DNA from: Achromobacter insuavis
Lineage (GTDB): Bacteria > Pseudomonadota > Gammaproteobacteria > Burkholderiales > Burkholderiaceae_B
Direction: 5' to 3'
Length of the DNA: 64,000 nucleotides
NCBI RefSeq assembly: GCF_902859645.1
Contig: NZ_CADIJR010000019.1
Span: forward strand, 1 to 64,000
How positions within the stretch are numbered: position 1 is the stretch's first letter; every line of letters starts with the position of its first letter. The translations under genes were made by a program, and so were the position numbers. Under the pieces are notes generated by a model. That model saw nothing but the letters and a program-made list of their open reading frames with translations, made no database searches and was not told the origin of the DNA. Shown here in pieces: positions 16,653 through 27,353 of this stretch.

Positions 16653-18341
16653 ATGACCCAGCCCTTGCCCCCGGCGCCCGCCACCGACGCGCCGCAGGAT
16701 GACGTCAACCCCCTGCGCCGCTGGCTGATGAGCGCCGGCGCGCTGATGGGCGCCGGCGCCCTCTTCCCCAATGTGATCTTCGCGCCCGCCTATGCCGACA
16801 CGCAGAGCCTGCCCAACACCGTGCAGGGCGCGGTCAAGGGCGGCGTGCTGAACGCGGTGGTGCATCCCGAGCCGCCCACGCTGGCCTTCTACCTGAACTC
16901 GTCCACCCCCACCGGCGCCGTGGCCAGCAAGATCTTCGACGGCCTGGTGGAATACGGCCCCGACCTGAAGCCGCGGCCGCTGCTGGCGGAAAGCTGGAGC
17001 GTCGCCGACGACGGCAAGACCATCACCTTCAAGCTGCGCCAGGGCGTGCAATGGCACGACGGCAAGCCGTTCACCGCCGCCGACGTCAAGTGGTCGGCCG
17101 AGGAAGTCTGGCTCAAGCATGCGCCCAGCGCGCGCCGCGTGTTCCAGTACCTGCAGCGGGTCGAGACGCCCGACGACCACACGGTGGTGCTGCACCTGTC
17201 GCAGCCCACGCCGGTGGCGCTCAACGCCATCGACTCGCTGGGCGCGCCGATCCTGCCGCGCCACCTGTTCGAAGGCACCGACATCCAGAACAACCCGTAC
17301 AACAACAAGCCGGTGGGCACCGGGCCGTTCGTCTTCAAGGAATGGAACCGCGGCAACTACATCGTGCTCGAGCGCAACGAGCACTACTGGCAGCCCGAGC
17401 GCCCGTTCCTGGACCGCATCGTCTGGAAGATCGTGCCCGACGTCTCGGGCCGCGCCACCGCGCTGGAGACGGGCGCGGTCTCGTACGGCGAGCGCAATCC
17501 AGTGGCGTTCACCGACGCCACCCGCCTGTCCAGGCTGCCCAAGCTGGCGGTGGACACGGCCGGCTACAACGGCTTTGCCGCCTGGCTGTGGCTGGAAGCC
17601 AACCTGCGCGATCCGATCCTGTCCAACCTCAAGGTGCGCCAGGCCATCGCCCACGCCGTCGACAAGCGGGCGCTGGTGAAGACGGTGTGGAACGGCTACG
17701 CCGAGCCCTTCGTCAGCCCGGTGCCGTCGCTGGTCAAGCCCTATCACAACCCCAACGTGCAGCAGTATCCCTACGACCCGGCGCTGGCCGAGAAGCTGCT
17801 GGACGAGGCCGGCTACCCGCGCGGCGCCGGCGGCTGGCGCTTCGCGCTGACGCACGACTACATCCCGTTCGGCGATGATTACCGCCGCACCGGCGAGTTC
17901 GTGCGGCAGGCGCTGCGCAAGATCGGCATCGACGTGACGCTGCGCGGCCTGGACCTGGCCACCTGGACCCGCAACGTCTTCACCGACTACAACTTCCAGC
18001 TCATCAGCTCGTGGGGCACGGTGCTGATCGACCCGCAGCTGGGCGTGGAGACGCGCTACTGGAGCAAGGCGGAAGCGCGCGGCACGCCCTGGTACAACGT
18101 GTCCGGCTACAACAACCCCGAGATGGACCGCGTCATCGAGGCGGCCCAGGTCGAGACCGATCCGCAAAAGCGCATCGAGCAATACAACGAACTGCAGCGC
18201 CTGGCGCAGCGCGACCTGCCGCTGATCGGCCTGTTCGAGTTCCGCTGGTTCGGCGTGTGGGACAAGCAGTTGCGCAACGTGACCGACGCCTCGTCGCACT
18301 CGCGCAACAACTTCGCCCACGTCTGGCTCGGCAAGGCCTGA
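16653..18341 (+). CDS. ABC transporter substrate-binding protein, family 5 (peptide/opine type)
   Basis: A 562-residue family-5 binding protein. It has an unusually long N-terminal region (about 30 residues before the hydrophobic signal WLMSAGALMGAGALFP, cleavage near AYADT). Core motifs are LAESWSVADDGKTITFKLRQGVQWHDGKPFTAADVKWS, shown here in parts, and NNKPVGTGPFVFKEWNRG. The length fits DppA/OppA. It binds a peptide-like or other mid-size solute for the permeases that follow. The divergent monooxygenase genes suggest an organosulfur solute (inference). Confidence 0.88.
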   Translation: MTQPLPPAPATDAPQDDVNPLRRWLMSAGALMGAGALFPNVIFAPAYADTQSLPNTVQGAVKGGVLNAVVHPEPPTLAFYLNSSTPTGAVASKIFDGLVEYGPDLKPRPLLAESWSVADDGKTITFKLRQGVQWHDGKPFTAADVKWSAEEVWLKHAPSARRVFQYLQRVETPDDHTVVLHLSQPTPVALNAIDSLGAPILPRHLFEGTDIQNNPYNNKPVGTGPFVFKEWNRGNYIVLERNEHYWQPERPFLDRIVWKIVPDVSGRATALETGAVSYGERNPVAFTDATRLSRLPKLAVDTAGYNGFAAWLWLEANLRDPILSNLKVRQAIAHAVDKRALVKTVWNGYAEPFVSPVPSLVKPYHNPNVQQYPYDPALAEKLLDEAGYPRGAGGWRFALTHDYIPFGDDYRRTGEFVRQALRKIGIDVTLRGLDLATWTRNVFTDYNFQLISSWGTVLIDPQLGVETRYWSKAEARGTPWYNVSGYNNPEMDRVIEAAQVETDPQKRIEQYNELQRLAQRDLPLIGLFEFRWFGVWDKQLRNVTDASSHSRNNFAHVWLGKA

Positions 18342-18354
18342 GGAAGCCCCCGTC

Positions 18355-19332
18355 ATGCTTGCGCGCCTGCCCCGCCCCGTCCGCTACCTGCTGCAGATCC
18401 TGTTCGTGGTGGCCGCCACCGGGGTGGCCAACTTCTTCCTGCTCAAGCTGGTGCCGGGCGACCTGGTGGACGTGATCGCCGCCGAGAACAGCGGCATCAC
18501 CCCCGCCCACGTGGCCGAGCTGCGGCAGGCCTACGGCCTGGACCAGGGCGTGCTGGCGCAGCTGGGGTACTACCTCAAGAGCCTGGCGTCGCTGGACCTG
18601 GGCTACTCGTTCCGCTACGGCGAACCGGTGGCCCACCTGATCCTGGGCCGCCTGCCCGCCACGCTGGCGCTGATCGGCACCGGCCTGGCGCTGTCGGTGG
18701 CGCTGGGCGTGCTGCTCGGCGTGCTGGCGGCGCGACGGCCGCACGGCCTGCTGGACACGCTGCTGTCGGGCCTGGCCACGGCGGGCTATTCAGCGCCGAT
18801 GTTCTGGACCGCGCTGATGCTGATCGTCGGCTTCGGCGTGCACCTGGACTGGCTGCCGGTGGGCGGCATCCGCGACGTCGGCGCCGCCTACACCGGCTGG
18901 GCGCTGTGGCTGGACTATGCGCGCCACCTGGCGCTGCCGGTGGCCACGGTGGCGATCTACTACGTCGCCATCTACGCGCGGCTGTCGCGCGCCTCCATGA
19001 TCGAGACGCTGCAGGAAGACTACATCCGCACCGCCCGCGCCCGCGGCAACGGCGAGGCCCGCGTGATCTGGCGCCACGCGCTGCGCAACGCCATCCTGCC
19101 GGTGGTCACCATGCTCGGCCTGCAGAGCAGCGCGCTGCTGGGCGGCAGCATCGTGGTCGAAACCGTGTTCGCCTGGCCCGGCCTGGGGCAGCTGTCGTTC
19201 GAGGCCATCGCCAGCCGCGACGTCAACCTGCTGCTGGGCATCCTGCTGATGAGCGCGGCGCTGGTGGCGGTCATGAACATCGCCGTGGACGCCTGCTACG
19301 GCCTGCTGGATCCCCGCGTGAGGAAGACATGA
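18355..19332 (+). CDS. Peptide-type ABC transporter permease (DppB-like)
   Basis: A 325-residue permease with six membrane segments, the N-terminal VPGDLVDVIAAE motif of the DppB/OppB group and the EAA loop (RTARARGNGEARVIWRHALR). The stop overlaps the next start by four bases (ATGA). Confidence 0.92.
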   Translation: MLARLPRPVRYLLQILFVVAATGVANFFLLKLVPGDLVDVIAAENSGITPAHVAELRQAYGLDQGVLAQLGYYLKSLASLDLGYSFRYGEPVAHLILGRLPATLALIGTGLALSVALGVLLGVLAARRPHGLLDTLLSGLATAGYSAPMFWTALMLIVGFGVHLDWLPVGGIRDVGAAYTGWALWLDYARHLALPVATVAIYYVAIYARLSRASMIETLQEDYIRTARARGNGEARVIWRHALRNAILPVVTMLGLQSSALLGGSIVVETVFAWPGLGQLSFEAIASRDVNLLLGILLMSAALVAVMNIAVDACYGLLDPRVRKT

Positions 19333-20209
19333 AACCCGCCTTGCTGTTCCTGGCGCGCCTGCTGCGCGCGCCGTCCGCCGCCGTCGGCGCGGCGGTCCTG
19401 CTGGCGCTGGTGGCCGCGGCCGCCACGGCCGGCTGGCTGTATCCGGGCGACCCGCTCGAAATGGTCGGCGCGCCCTTCACCTGGCCCGGGACCGACGCGG
19501 CGTTTCCGGCCGGCACCGACCTGATGGGCCGCGACATCCTGGCCGGCCTGTTCCACGGCGCCCGCGTCTCGCTGCTGGTGGGCGGCGCCTCGGCCGCCAT
19601 CGCGCTGGCGCTGGGGCTGCTGGTGGGCGCCATCGCCGGCTACGCCGGGCCGCGCGTGGACGCGGCGCTGATGCGCCTGACCGAACTGTTCCAGACGGTG
19701 CCCTCGTTCCTGCTGGCGATCGTGCTGGTGGCGATCCTGGGGCCGTCGCTGTCGACCATCATCTTCGCGCTGGGCGTGACCTCCTGGACCGGCATCGCGC
19801 GCCTGACGCGCGGCGAGTTCATCACCCTGCGCGAGCGCGAATTCGTGCGCGCCGCGCAGGCGCTGGGCGCCGGCCACGCCCGCATCATCTTCCGCGAGAT
19901 CCTGCCCAACGCGCTGCCGCCCATCATCGTCACCACCGCGGTGCTGGTGGCCAACGCCATCCTGTCCGAGGCCGGCCTGTCGTTCCTGGGCCTGGGCGAC
20001 CCCAACGTGGTCAGCTGGGGCAGCATGGTCGGCGCCGGCCGCGAAGCGCTGCGCACCGCGTGGTACATGACCGCCCTGCCGGGCCTGACCATCATGGCGG
20101 CCGTGCTGGCCCTGAACCTGCTGAGCGACGCCATCAACGACGCGCTCAATCCCAAGCTGCGGCGGCGCGCCGCCGTAGCGCCCGCCGCCCCGCTACCGAC
20201 CGCCTCCCC

Positions 20210-20213
<4 letters not shown>
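19329..20213 (+). CDS. Peptide-type ABC transporter permease (DppC-like)
   Basis: A 294-residue permease with the DppC hallmarks GTDLMGRDILAGLFHGARVS near the N-terminus, the loop VRAAQALGAGHARIIFREIL and the ending SFLGLGDPNVVSWGSM. The start was placed at the ATG that overlaps the upstream stop, not at an earlier in-frame codon inside the upstream gene. It is also coupled to the following gene by ATGA. Confidence 0.92.
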
Positions 20214-21919
<1,706 letters not shown>

Positions 21920-21951
21920 CAGGGCGGGGCGCGGCGCTCATCCGAATGCGG

Positions 21952-21989
21952 TACTGGATTGCGGGCAGGGGCGGGCCTATACTGGATTG
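21952..21989. promoter_or_regulatory. Direct repeat upstream of the universal stress gene
   Basis: The 10-mer tactggattg occurs twice with a 28-bp period, 40-77 bp before the usp start. A tatact hexamer overlaps the second copy and could be a -10 element. A tandem regulator-binding site is a possible reading. Confidence 0.4.
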
Positions 21990-22028
21990 GCCCTTGCTGG
22001 ACGTTCCTTTTCTCAAAGGAGACGCAAC

Positions 22029-22466
22029 ATGTACAGGCATCTGCTCATCGCCGTGGACGGCTCCCTGCTGTCCGAATCGGCGTTCAAGAAGGCGCTCGTT
22101 TTCGCCAAGGAAATGAACGCCTCCATCACCCTGTTGCGCGCCATCCCGGAAGATCACCTGACGGTCTACCAGGCCGAGATGCTGGGCGCGCACCAGGCCC
22201 AGCACACCGACCAGGCCCGCAAGAACGCCAGCGCCTATCTCGACGGGCTGGAGACCGAGGCGCGCCACGCGCTGGTGCCGTGCGAGACCGCCGTCGCCGT
22301 CAACGACCATCCACACGAGGCCATCGTCGACACCGCGCAGCAGCGCGGCTGCGACCTGATCGTGATGGGATCGCATGGCCGCCACGGCATGACCGGCTTC
22401 CTGCTCGGCAGCGAGACCCAGCGCGTGCTGGCGCGCACCAAGCTGCCGGTGCTGGTGTTCCGCTAG
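22029..22466 (+). CDS. Universal stress protein (UspA family)
   Basis: A 145-residue single Usp domain starting [12 protein letters not shown]. The ATP-binding loop [20 protein letters not shown] (GxxG-9x-GS pattern) shows it belongs to the nucleotide-binding UspFG-like class. A strong ribosome-binding site (aaaggag) lies 8 bases before the ATG. It is monocistronic and converges on the reductase gene with a 12-bp gap. Confidence 0.93.
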   Translation: MYRHLLIAVDGSLLSESAFKKALVFAKEMNASITLLRAIPEDHLTVYQAEMLGAHQAQHTDQARKNASAYLDGLETEARHALVPCETAVAVNDHPHEAIVDTAQQRGCDLIVMGSHGRHGMTGFLLGSETQRVLARTKLPVLVFR

Positions 22467-22478
22467 GCGGGCGTCGCC

Positions 22479-23495
22479 TTACGGCATCGCCGCCGCGGCC
22501 GGCGCGTGCTGGAAGGTGAAGCTGTCGGCGTAGACGTGATCGAGGCTGGCCCCGCGCCCCGCCAGCAGCGCGGTCGCCTCGCTGATCATCGCCGGCGCGC
22601 CGCACAGGTAGATGGCGTGCTCGGACAGGTCGCCGTGGTCCGCCAGCACCGCCTGTTGCACATGGCCGCGCCGCCCCTGCCAATCGGCGCCGGCGCGCGA
22701 CAGCACCGGCACGAAATTGAACTCGTAGAGGCGCCCGGCCCAGCCCGCGATCTGGTCGCGCAGATACAGGTCGGCCTCGGTCCGCATGCCCCAGTAGAGC
22801 GTCACTGGCGGGCAATCGTCGCTGTCCAGCAGCGATTCCAGGATGGCCTTGATCGGCGCGATGCCGGTGCCGGTCGCCATCATGATCATCGGCCGCCAAT
22901 CTTCCTCGTGGTAGCTGAACACCCCCAGCGGCGCCTCGATCTCGAGCGCCGCGCCCGGCCGCGCCTGGCCCAGCCACTGGTCGGTGTAGCGGCCGCCCGG
23001 AATGCGGCGCACGTGGAAATCCACCAGGTTGCCGGCGGGCGCCGAGGCCATCGAAAAACTGCGGGTGGCGCCGTCCGGCAGCACCACGTTCATGTACTGC
23101 CCGGGCGCGTAGTCCAGCGGCGCATCCGGCGGCAGCGCCAGCGTCAGGTGGATGACGTCGTCGCACAGCGCCGCGATGCGGTGCACGGTGGCATCCAGCC
23201 GGCGCGGCTCGGCGAATTGGCGCCGGTTGGCGACGCTGATGCACAGGTCGCCGCGGGGCCGCGCCTGACAGGCCAGGGCATAGCCCTGGGCCGCCTCTTC
23301 CGGCGTCAGCGCCATCGGGAACTCCTCGTAATCGACCGCCCCTTCGGCCAGCTTGATGCGGCAGGTGCCGCAGCCGCCGAAGGTGCATTCATGCGGCAGC
23401 CGGACCGCGGCGCGCTCGGCCGCCGCCAGCACGGATTCGCCGGGCTCGGCCTCGAAGGTCTGGCCGGTCTCGAGCAGATGAATGCGATGTGCCAT
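22479..23495 (-). CDS. NAD(P)H oxidoreductase with N-terminal 2Fe-2S and FAD domains
   Basis: A 338-residue class IB-type oxygenase reductase. The N-terminal plant-type ferredoxin domain has Cys37-x4-Cys42-x2-Cys45 and Cys76. The FAD domain has GQYMNV and RSFSMAS (145-151). The NAD domain has GTGIAPIK (209-216) and CGAPAMI (298-304). The same architecture supplies electrons in phenol hydroxylase (DmpP) and related oxygenases. Here no Rieske or toluene-monooxygenase component is encoded next door. The likely acceptors are the two ferredoxins and the HDO diiron protein encoded in the same GTATAC-linked block (inference). Last gene of an operon with the GlcG and aldehyde dehydrogenase genes. Confidence 0.88.
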   Translation of the reverse strand: MAHRIHLLETGQTFEAEPGESVLAAAERAAVRLPHECTFGGCGTCRIKLAEGAVDYEEFPMALTPEEAAQGYALACQARPRGDLCISVANRRQFAEPRRLDATVHRIAALCDDVIHLTLALPPDAPLDYAPGQYMNVVLPDGATRSFSMASAPAGNLVDFHVRRIPGGRYTDQWLGQARPGAALEIEAPLGVFSYHEEDWRPMIMMATGTGIAPIKAILESLLDSDDCPPVTLYWGMRTEADLYLRDQIAGWAGRLYEFNFVPVLSRAGADWQGRRGHVQQAVLADHGDLSEHAIYLCGAPAMISEATALLAGRGASLDHVYADSFTFQHAPAAAAMP

Positions 23496-23517
23496 GGAAT
23501 TCCCCGCCTGCCGGCGC

Positions 23518-23997
23518 TTATTTCTTGATGTCCGCCTGCACCAGCACCTTCAGGCCGCGCGGCTCCAGCATTTCGGCCAGCGCCGTCAGCGCCGCCAGGC
23601 CCGCCTGGGTGTCCTGTTCGCCGTTGCCGCCGCTCAGGCCCACGCCGCCAATGACCTCGTCGTTGACCACGATGGGAAAGCCGCCCACGAACGCCGCGAA
23701 CTTGCCCTCGAAGCTCCACTGGATGCCGAAGGCCTCGTTGCCGGGCAGCGCCGGCCCGTTTGGCGGCGTGGTGAACAGGTGCGTCGAACGCTTGTGGCCG
23801 GCGGCGGTGAAGGCCTTGTTCCAGGCGATCTGCGGGCCGGTGATGCGGGCGCCGTCCATGCGCTCCAGCGCGATCGGGTAGCCGCCGTCATCGACGATGC
23901 ACACCGATTCCAGCACGCCGATCTGTTCCGATCGGGCGATGGCCGCGCGCACCATGGCGCGCGCTTCTTCCAGTTCCAGGCGATAGATCTGCTTCAT
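23518..23997 (-). CDS. GlcG/HbpS family heme-binding-type protein (DUF336)
   Basis: A 159-residue cytoplasmic protein with the GlcG/HbpS fold. Motifs are SVCIVDDGGYPIALERMDGA, AWNKAFTAAG, FPIVVNDEVIGGVGLSGGN and TQAGLAAL. Family members often accompany catabolic operons; some bind heme or cobalamin derivatives. There is no signal peptide. It sits between the aldehyde dehydrogenase (20 bp) and the reductase (22 bp). Its role here is unknown. Confidence 0.87.
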   Translation of the reverse strand: MKQIYRLELEEARAMVRAAIARSEQIGVLESVCIVDDGGYPIALERMDGARITGPQIAWNKAFTAAGHKRSTHLFTTPPNGPALPGNEAFGIQWSFEGKFAAFVGGFPIVVNDEVIGGVGLSGGNGEQDTQAGLAALTALAEMLEPRGLKVLVQADIKK

Positions 23998-24017
23998 GTC
24001 TGTTCTCCAAAGGGCCG

Positions 24018-25478
24018 TCAGCCGGCGCGGTAGACGGTCTTGATCTGGGTGTAGAACTCCAGCCCGACCCGGCCCGATTCGCGGAAGGTCGAGGTGCTGG
24101 AGCTTTTCAGGCCGCCGAACGGCGCGTTGATGAGATTGCCGGTGGTGGTGCGGTTGATCTTGACGGTGCCGGCCTGGATGTCGCGCGCGAAGCGATGGGC
24201 GTAGCGCGCGTCGCGGGTGGCGATGGCGGCGGCCAGGCCGTACTCGGTGTCGTTGGCGCAGGCGATGGCCTCGTCGTAGCCGTCCACCGCGATCAGCGCC
24301 AGCACCGGGCCGAAGATTTCCTCGCGCGCGATGCGCATCTGCTGCGTCACGTCGGTGAACAGGGCCGGGGTCACGTAATAGCCGCGCTCGAAGCCCGGAC
24401 CGTCCAGGCGCTCGCCGCCGATCAGATGGGTGGCTTCCTGCTTGCCCAGCGCGATGTAGCTCAGCACCGTGTCGAGCTGCTTGCGGGTGGCCAGCGGCCC
24501 CAGGTCGAAATTGCCCTCCAGGCCGTTGCCGATGGTCAGCTTGGCCATGCGCGCCAGCAGCTTCTCGGTGAACGCCGGCAGCACCTTGCGATCGACCAGC
24601 AGCCGGCTGGTGCCGGTGCAGGCCTGGCCGCTGAGCGAGAACCCGCCCTTGACCGCCAGGTCCACCGCGCGATCCAGGTCGGCGTCGGCCAGCACGATCA
24701 GCGGGTTCTTGCCGCCCAGCTCCATCTGCGTGCGCGTGGTCAGGCCGGCGCCGCGGTGGATCTGCTCGCCGGCGGAGGTCGAGCCGGTGAAGGAAATGGC
24801 GCGCACCGCCGGCGCGGTGGTGATGGCCTGCCCCACCTTCGAGGCCGGCCCCGTCACGAAATTCAGCACGCCCGGCGGCAACCCCGCCTCGATCAGCGCC
24901 TGCGCCAGGCGGTAGCCGGACAGCGGCGCGTCCGACGACGGCTTGAACACCACGGTATTGCCGGTGATCAGCGCCGGCGCGATCTTGCGCGCCGGAATCG
25001 AGATCGGGAAGTTCCACGGCGAAATCACCGTCACCACGCCCAGCGGCTCGCGCTGGCTGTAGACCACCATGTCCGGATCGTCGTTGACGAAGGTCTCGCC
25101 GGTGAACGACTGCCCTTCCACCGCATAGAACCGCAGGGTCTGGGCCGAGCGCAGCACTTCGTCGCGGGCCAGCGCCAGGCCCTTGCCTTCCTCGCGGGTC
25201 AGTTCGCGCGCCACGCTGTCGGCGCGGTCCTCCAGCAGTTGGGCAGCGCGGAACAGGATGGCGGCGCGCTTGGAGATCGGCGTGTCGCGCCAGGCGGGAA
25301 AGGCGGCGGCGGCCGCCGCCACGGCGCGGGCGCCATCGGTGGCGTCCGATTGCTGGAACCGCCCCACCACGTCGGCGCTGTCGGCCGGGTTCAGGTTCGG
25401 CGCCGTCGCGCCCGAGGCGCAGGCGACCCATTCGCCGCCGATGTGATTCAGAAATGCCTGCTGCGAAAGCTCGTCCAC
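24018..25478 (-). CDS. Aldehyde dehydrogenase, alpha-ketoglutaric semialdehyde type
   Basis: A 486-residue NAD(P)-dependent aldehyde dehydrogenase with Asn156 (SPWNFP), Glu253 (MELGGKNP) and catalytic Cys287 (GQACTGT). I chose the GTG start (VDELSQQAFLNHIGG) because a strong site, aaaggaagga, lies just before it; an upstream ATG would add 23 uncharacteristic residues. The C-terminal segment KINRTTTGNLINAPFGGLKS with FRESG and FYTQIKTVY resembles 2,5-dioxopentanoate dehydrogenases, which make 2-oxoglutarate. That assignment is from remembered motifs and is moderate. A GTATAC site lies 70 bp upstream. First gene of the operon with the GlcG and reductase genes. Confidence 0.87.
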   Translation of the reverse strand: MDELSQQAFLNHIGGEWVACASGATAPNLNPADSADVVGRFQQSDATDGARAVAAAAAAFPAWRDTPISKRAAILFRAAQLLEDRADSVARELTREEGKGLALARDEVLRSAQTLRFYAVEGQSFTGETFVNDDPDMVVYSQREPLGVVTVISPWNFPISIPARKIAPALITGNTVVFKPSSDAPLSGYRLAQALIEAGLPPGVLNFVTGPASKVGQAITTAPAVRAISFTGSTSAGEQIHRGAGLTTRTQMELGGKNPLIVLADADLDRAVDLAVKGGFSLSGQACTGTSRLLVDRKVLPAFTEKLLARMAKLTIGNGLEGNFDLGPLATRKQLDTVLSYIALGKQEATHLIGGERLDGPGFERGYYVTPALFTDVTQQMRIAREEIFGPVLALIAVDGYDEAIACANDTEYGLAAAIATRDARYAHRFARDIQAGTVKINRTTTGNLINAPFGGLKSSSTSTFRESGRVGLEFYTQIKTVYRAG

Positions 25479-25540
25479 GGAAGTCCTTCCTTTGCCGGGC
25501 TGGCCGGGATGCCCGGAAATTGGCCGTCTGAGGTAATTTC

Positions 25541-25554
25541 TGAACATTGTATAC
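25541..25554 (-). promoter_or_regulatory. GTATAC operator candidate before the aldehyde dehydrogenase
   Basis: tgaacattgtatac on the plus strand, identical over all 14 bases to the sequence before the HDO gene and in the same orientation relative to the gene. It may be a GntR operator overlapping a -10 hexamer (TACAAT on the minus strand). Confidence 0.6.
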
Positions 25555-25595
25555 TTTAATCTAAATGGTTCGATCCGCGTAAACCCGAACGGGCG

Positions 25596-27128
25596 TCAAT
25601 GCCAGATCAGCACGGCGCAGATCGTCGACACGAACAGCGCCAGCAGCACGGGCAGCAGCAGCGCCCGCACCAGCGACAGCACGTGGACGCGCGCAAACCC
25701 CGCCACGGCGATCAATGACGACCAGGCGATCAGGGTGCCGCCGCCGGTCCACACCGCGCCCATCTGGCCCACCGCCGCCAGTGTGGCCGGGTCCACGCCC
25801 ACCACCGGCCCCAGCGCGCCCGACAGCGTGCCCGTCAGCGGCAGGCCGGCGAAACCCGAGCCGTCGATGCCGGTGATCATCCCCACCAGCAGCACGCCGA
25901 ACGCCACCAGGAAGTGGTTCTCGGGAATCAGGTGCTGGCCCGCCGAGATCACTTCGAACAGCAGCCCCGGGGCCTGCGCCTGCGGCATGCCCAGGATCTG
26001 CGCGGCGGTCTCGTTGGCGCCGACGAAGAAGAAGCCGGCGATCGGCAGCACCGAGCCCATCGCCTTGAAGGCGAACACGAAGCCGTCGGTGACGTGCTCG
26101 GGGCAGACGTCCAGCATCTTGCGCGGCCCTTCGGCGGCCAGCGTCACCAGCATCATCACCACGAACGCCACGCCGCCCACCAGGGCCGCCGCGTCGCCGC
26201 CGCGCAGCGCCGGCAGCGACGGGAACAGCCGCGGCAGCACCATCACCGCGATCACGCCCAGGAAGGCCAGCGGCGTCACCACCGCGAACACGCGCGACCA
26301 GCGCACCCGGCGCCGTTCCTCGTCGTCCAGCCCCGGCCCGCGCGGCAGCGCCGGGTTGGCGCCCATGGTGCCGCGCGCCAGCTCGGCCTTGTCGAACGAG
26401 CCGGACTGCTCGATCTCGGCCAGGCTGCCGTCCTGGGCGCGCGCCTGCCAGGCCGACAACAGGCCCGGGTCGGCCGGCACGATGTGCTTGCGCACCAGCA
26501 GGTAGGCGACGGTCAGCGCCACCGCGCCGGTGATCAGCGACAGCACCAGCGCGCGGTCCGCCACCACCGCGGCGCTGACCGCCGCGCCGGCGGCCTTGGC
26601 GCTGATGCCCGGCGCCACGCCGATCACGTAGTCGGACGACAGCGCCATGCCCTGCCCGGCGATGGCGATGGCCATGGCGCCCGCCAGCGGCGGCAGCCCG
26701 GCCGCGATGGCCGCCGGCAGCAGGATCGCGGACACCAGCGGCACCGCCGGCGTCGGCCAGAAGAACAGCGAGATCACATAGGTACAGAGGGCGATGATGA
26801 CGAACGACGAATGGCCGCCGCGCATCACTCGCCGGAACGGCTGCACCATGCGCACGTCCGCCTGCAGCGTCTTGAGCGCGTTGAGCAGGGCGGTCATGAA
26901 GGTGATGACCAGGAAAATGTTGAAAAGCTCTTTGGCGGCCACGAAGCTGGCCGAGAAGATGCCGATCAGCGCGCTGATCGGGTTGCCGGTGATGGCCAGC
27001 ACCACCAGAAAAGTGCCGATGACCGACGGCACCACCACGTTGGCCCGCAGGACCATCGTCAGGATGATGGCGGCGACGCTGGCCAGGTACATCCAGTGAG
27101 CGGCGTTGAGGACGACGTCCGATTGCAT
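25596..27128 (-). CDS. 12-TM secondary transporter, CitMHS/GntP-like (carboxylate type)
   Basis: A 510-residue polytopic membrane protein with about twelve hydrophobic segments in two halves. A central hydrophilic loop (residues ~220-280, rich in charged residues) separates them. Re-entrant-like Gly/Pro segments such as FWPTPAVPLVSAILLPAAIAAG and GIDGSGFAGLPLTGTLSG are seen. The pattern fits ion-transporter superfamily members that carry citrate, gluconate or other organic anions. A GTATAC site lies 43 bp upstream. It is probably the uptake system for the substrate of this catabolic block. Family placement is tentative. Confidence 0.75.
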   Translation of the reverse strand: MQSDVVLNAAHWMYLASVAAIILTMVLRANVVVPSVIGTFLVVLAITGNPISALIGIFSASFVAAKELFNIFLVITFMTALLNALKTLQADVRMVQPFRRVMRGGHSSFVIIALCTYVISLFFWPTPAVPLVSAILLPAAIAAGLPPLAGAMAIAIAGQGMALSSDYVIGVAPGISAKAAGAAVSAAVVADRALVLSLITGAVALTVAYLLVRKHIVPADPGLLSAWQARAQDGSLAEIEQSGSFDKAELARGTMGANPALPRGPGLDDEERRRVRWSRVFAVVTPLAFLGVIAVMVLPRLFPSLPALRGGDAAALVGGVAFVVMMLVTLAAEGPRKMLDVCPEHVTDGFVFAFKAMGSVLPIAGFFFVGANETAAQILGMPQAQAPGLLFEVISAGQHLIPENHFLVAFGVLLVGMITGIDGSGFAGLPLTGTLSGALGPVVGVDPATLAAVGQMGAVWTGGGTLIAWSSLIAVAGFARVHVLSLVRALLLPVLLALFVSTICAVLIWH

Positions 27129-27171
27129 GCGCTATTCCCCTTGTGACGTGGCTGTTGAGATCGCCACTTCG

Positions 27172-27177
27172 GTATAC
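27172..27177. promoter_or_regulatory. GTATAC operator candidate before the transporter
   Basis: cttcgGTATACtatatttcg, 43 bp upstream of the transporter start and in the divergent gap shared with the TSUP permease gene. Confidence 0.5.
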
Positions 27178-27329
27178 TATATTTCGTTATGCGCCATACC
27201 AACCGAAATATGCGCCGCCTAGGGAAACCGATAATTCTGAAATTTCCATGAATATCCCAGGAAAATCAGTGCATTAAGTTGGGGCGCAAGCCCAATCTTG
27301 GTGCACGACCGGTTTTCAGTCAGACTACC

Positions 27330-27335
27330 GTATAC
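27330..27335. promoter_or_regulatory. GTATAC operator candidate before the TSUP permease and gntR
   Basis: actaccGTATACataaaag, ending 18 bp before the ATG of the permease gene. Its position would let a bound repressor block transcription of its own operon. Confidence 0.5.
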
Positions 27336-27353
27336 ATAAAAGAGACTTCTGAC

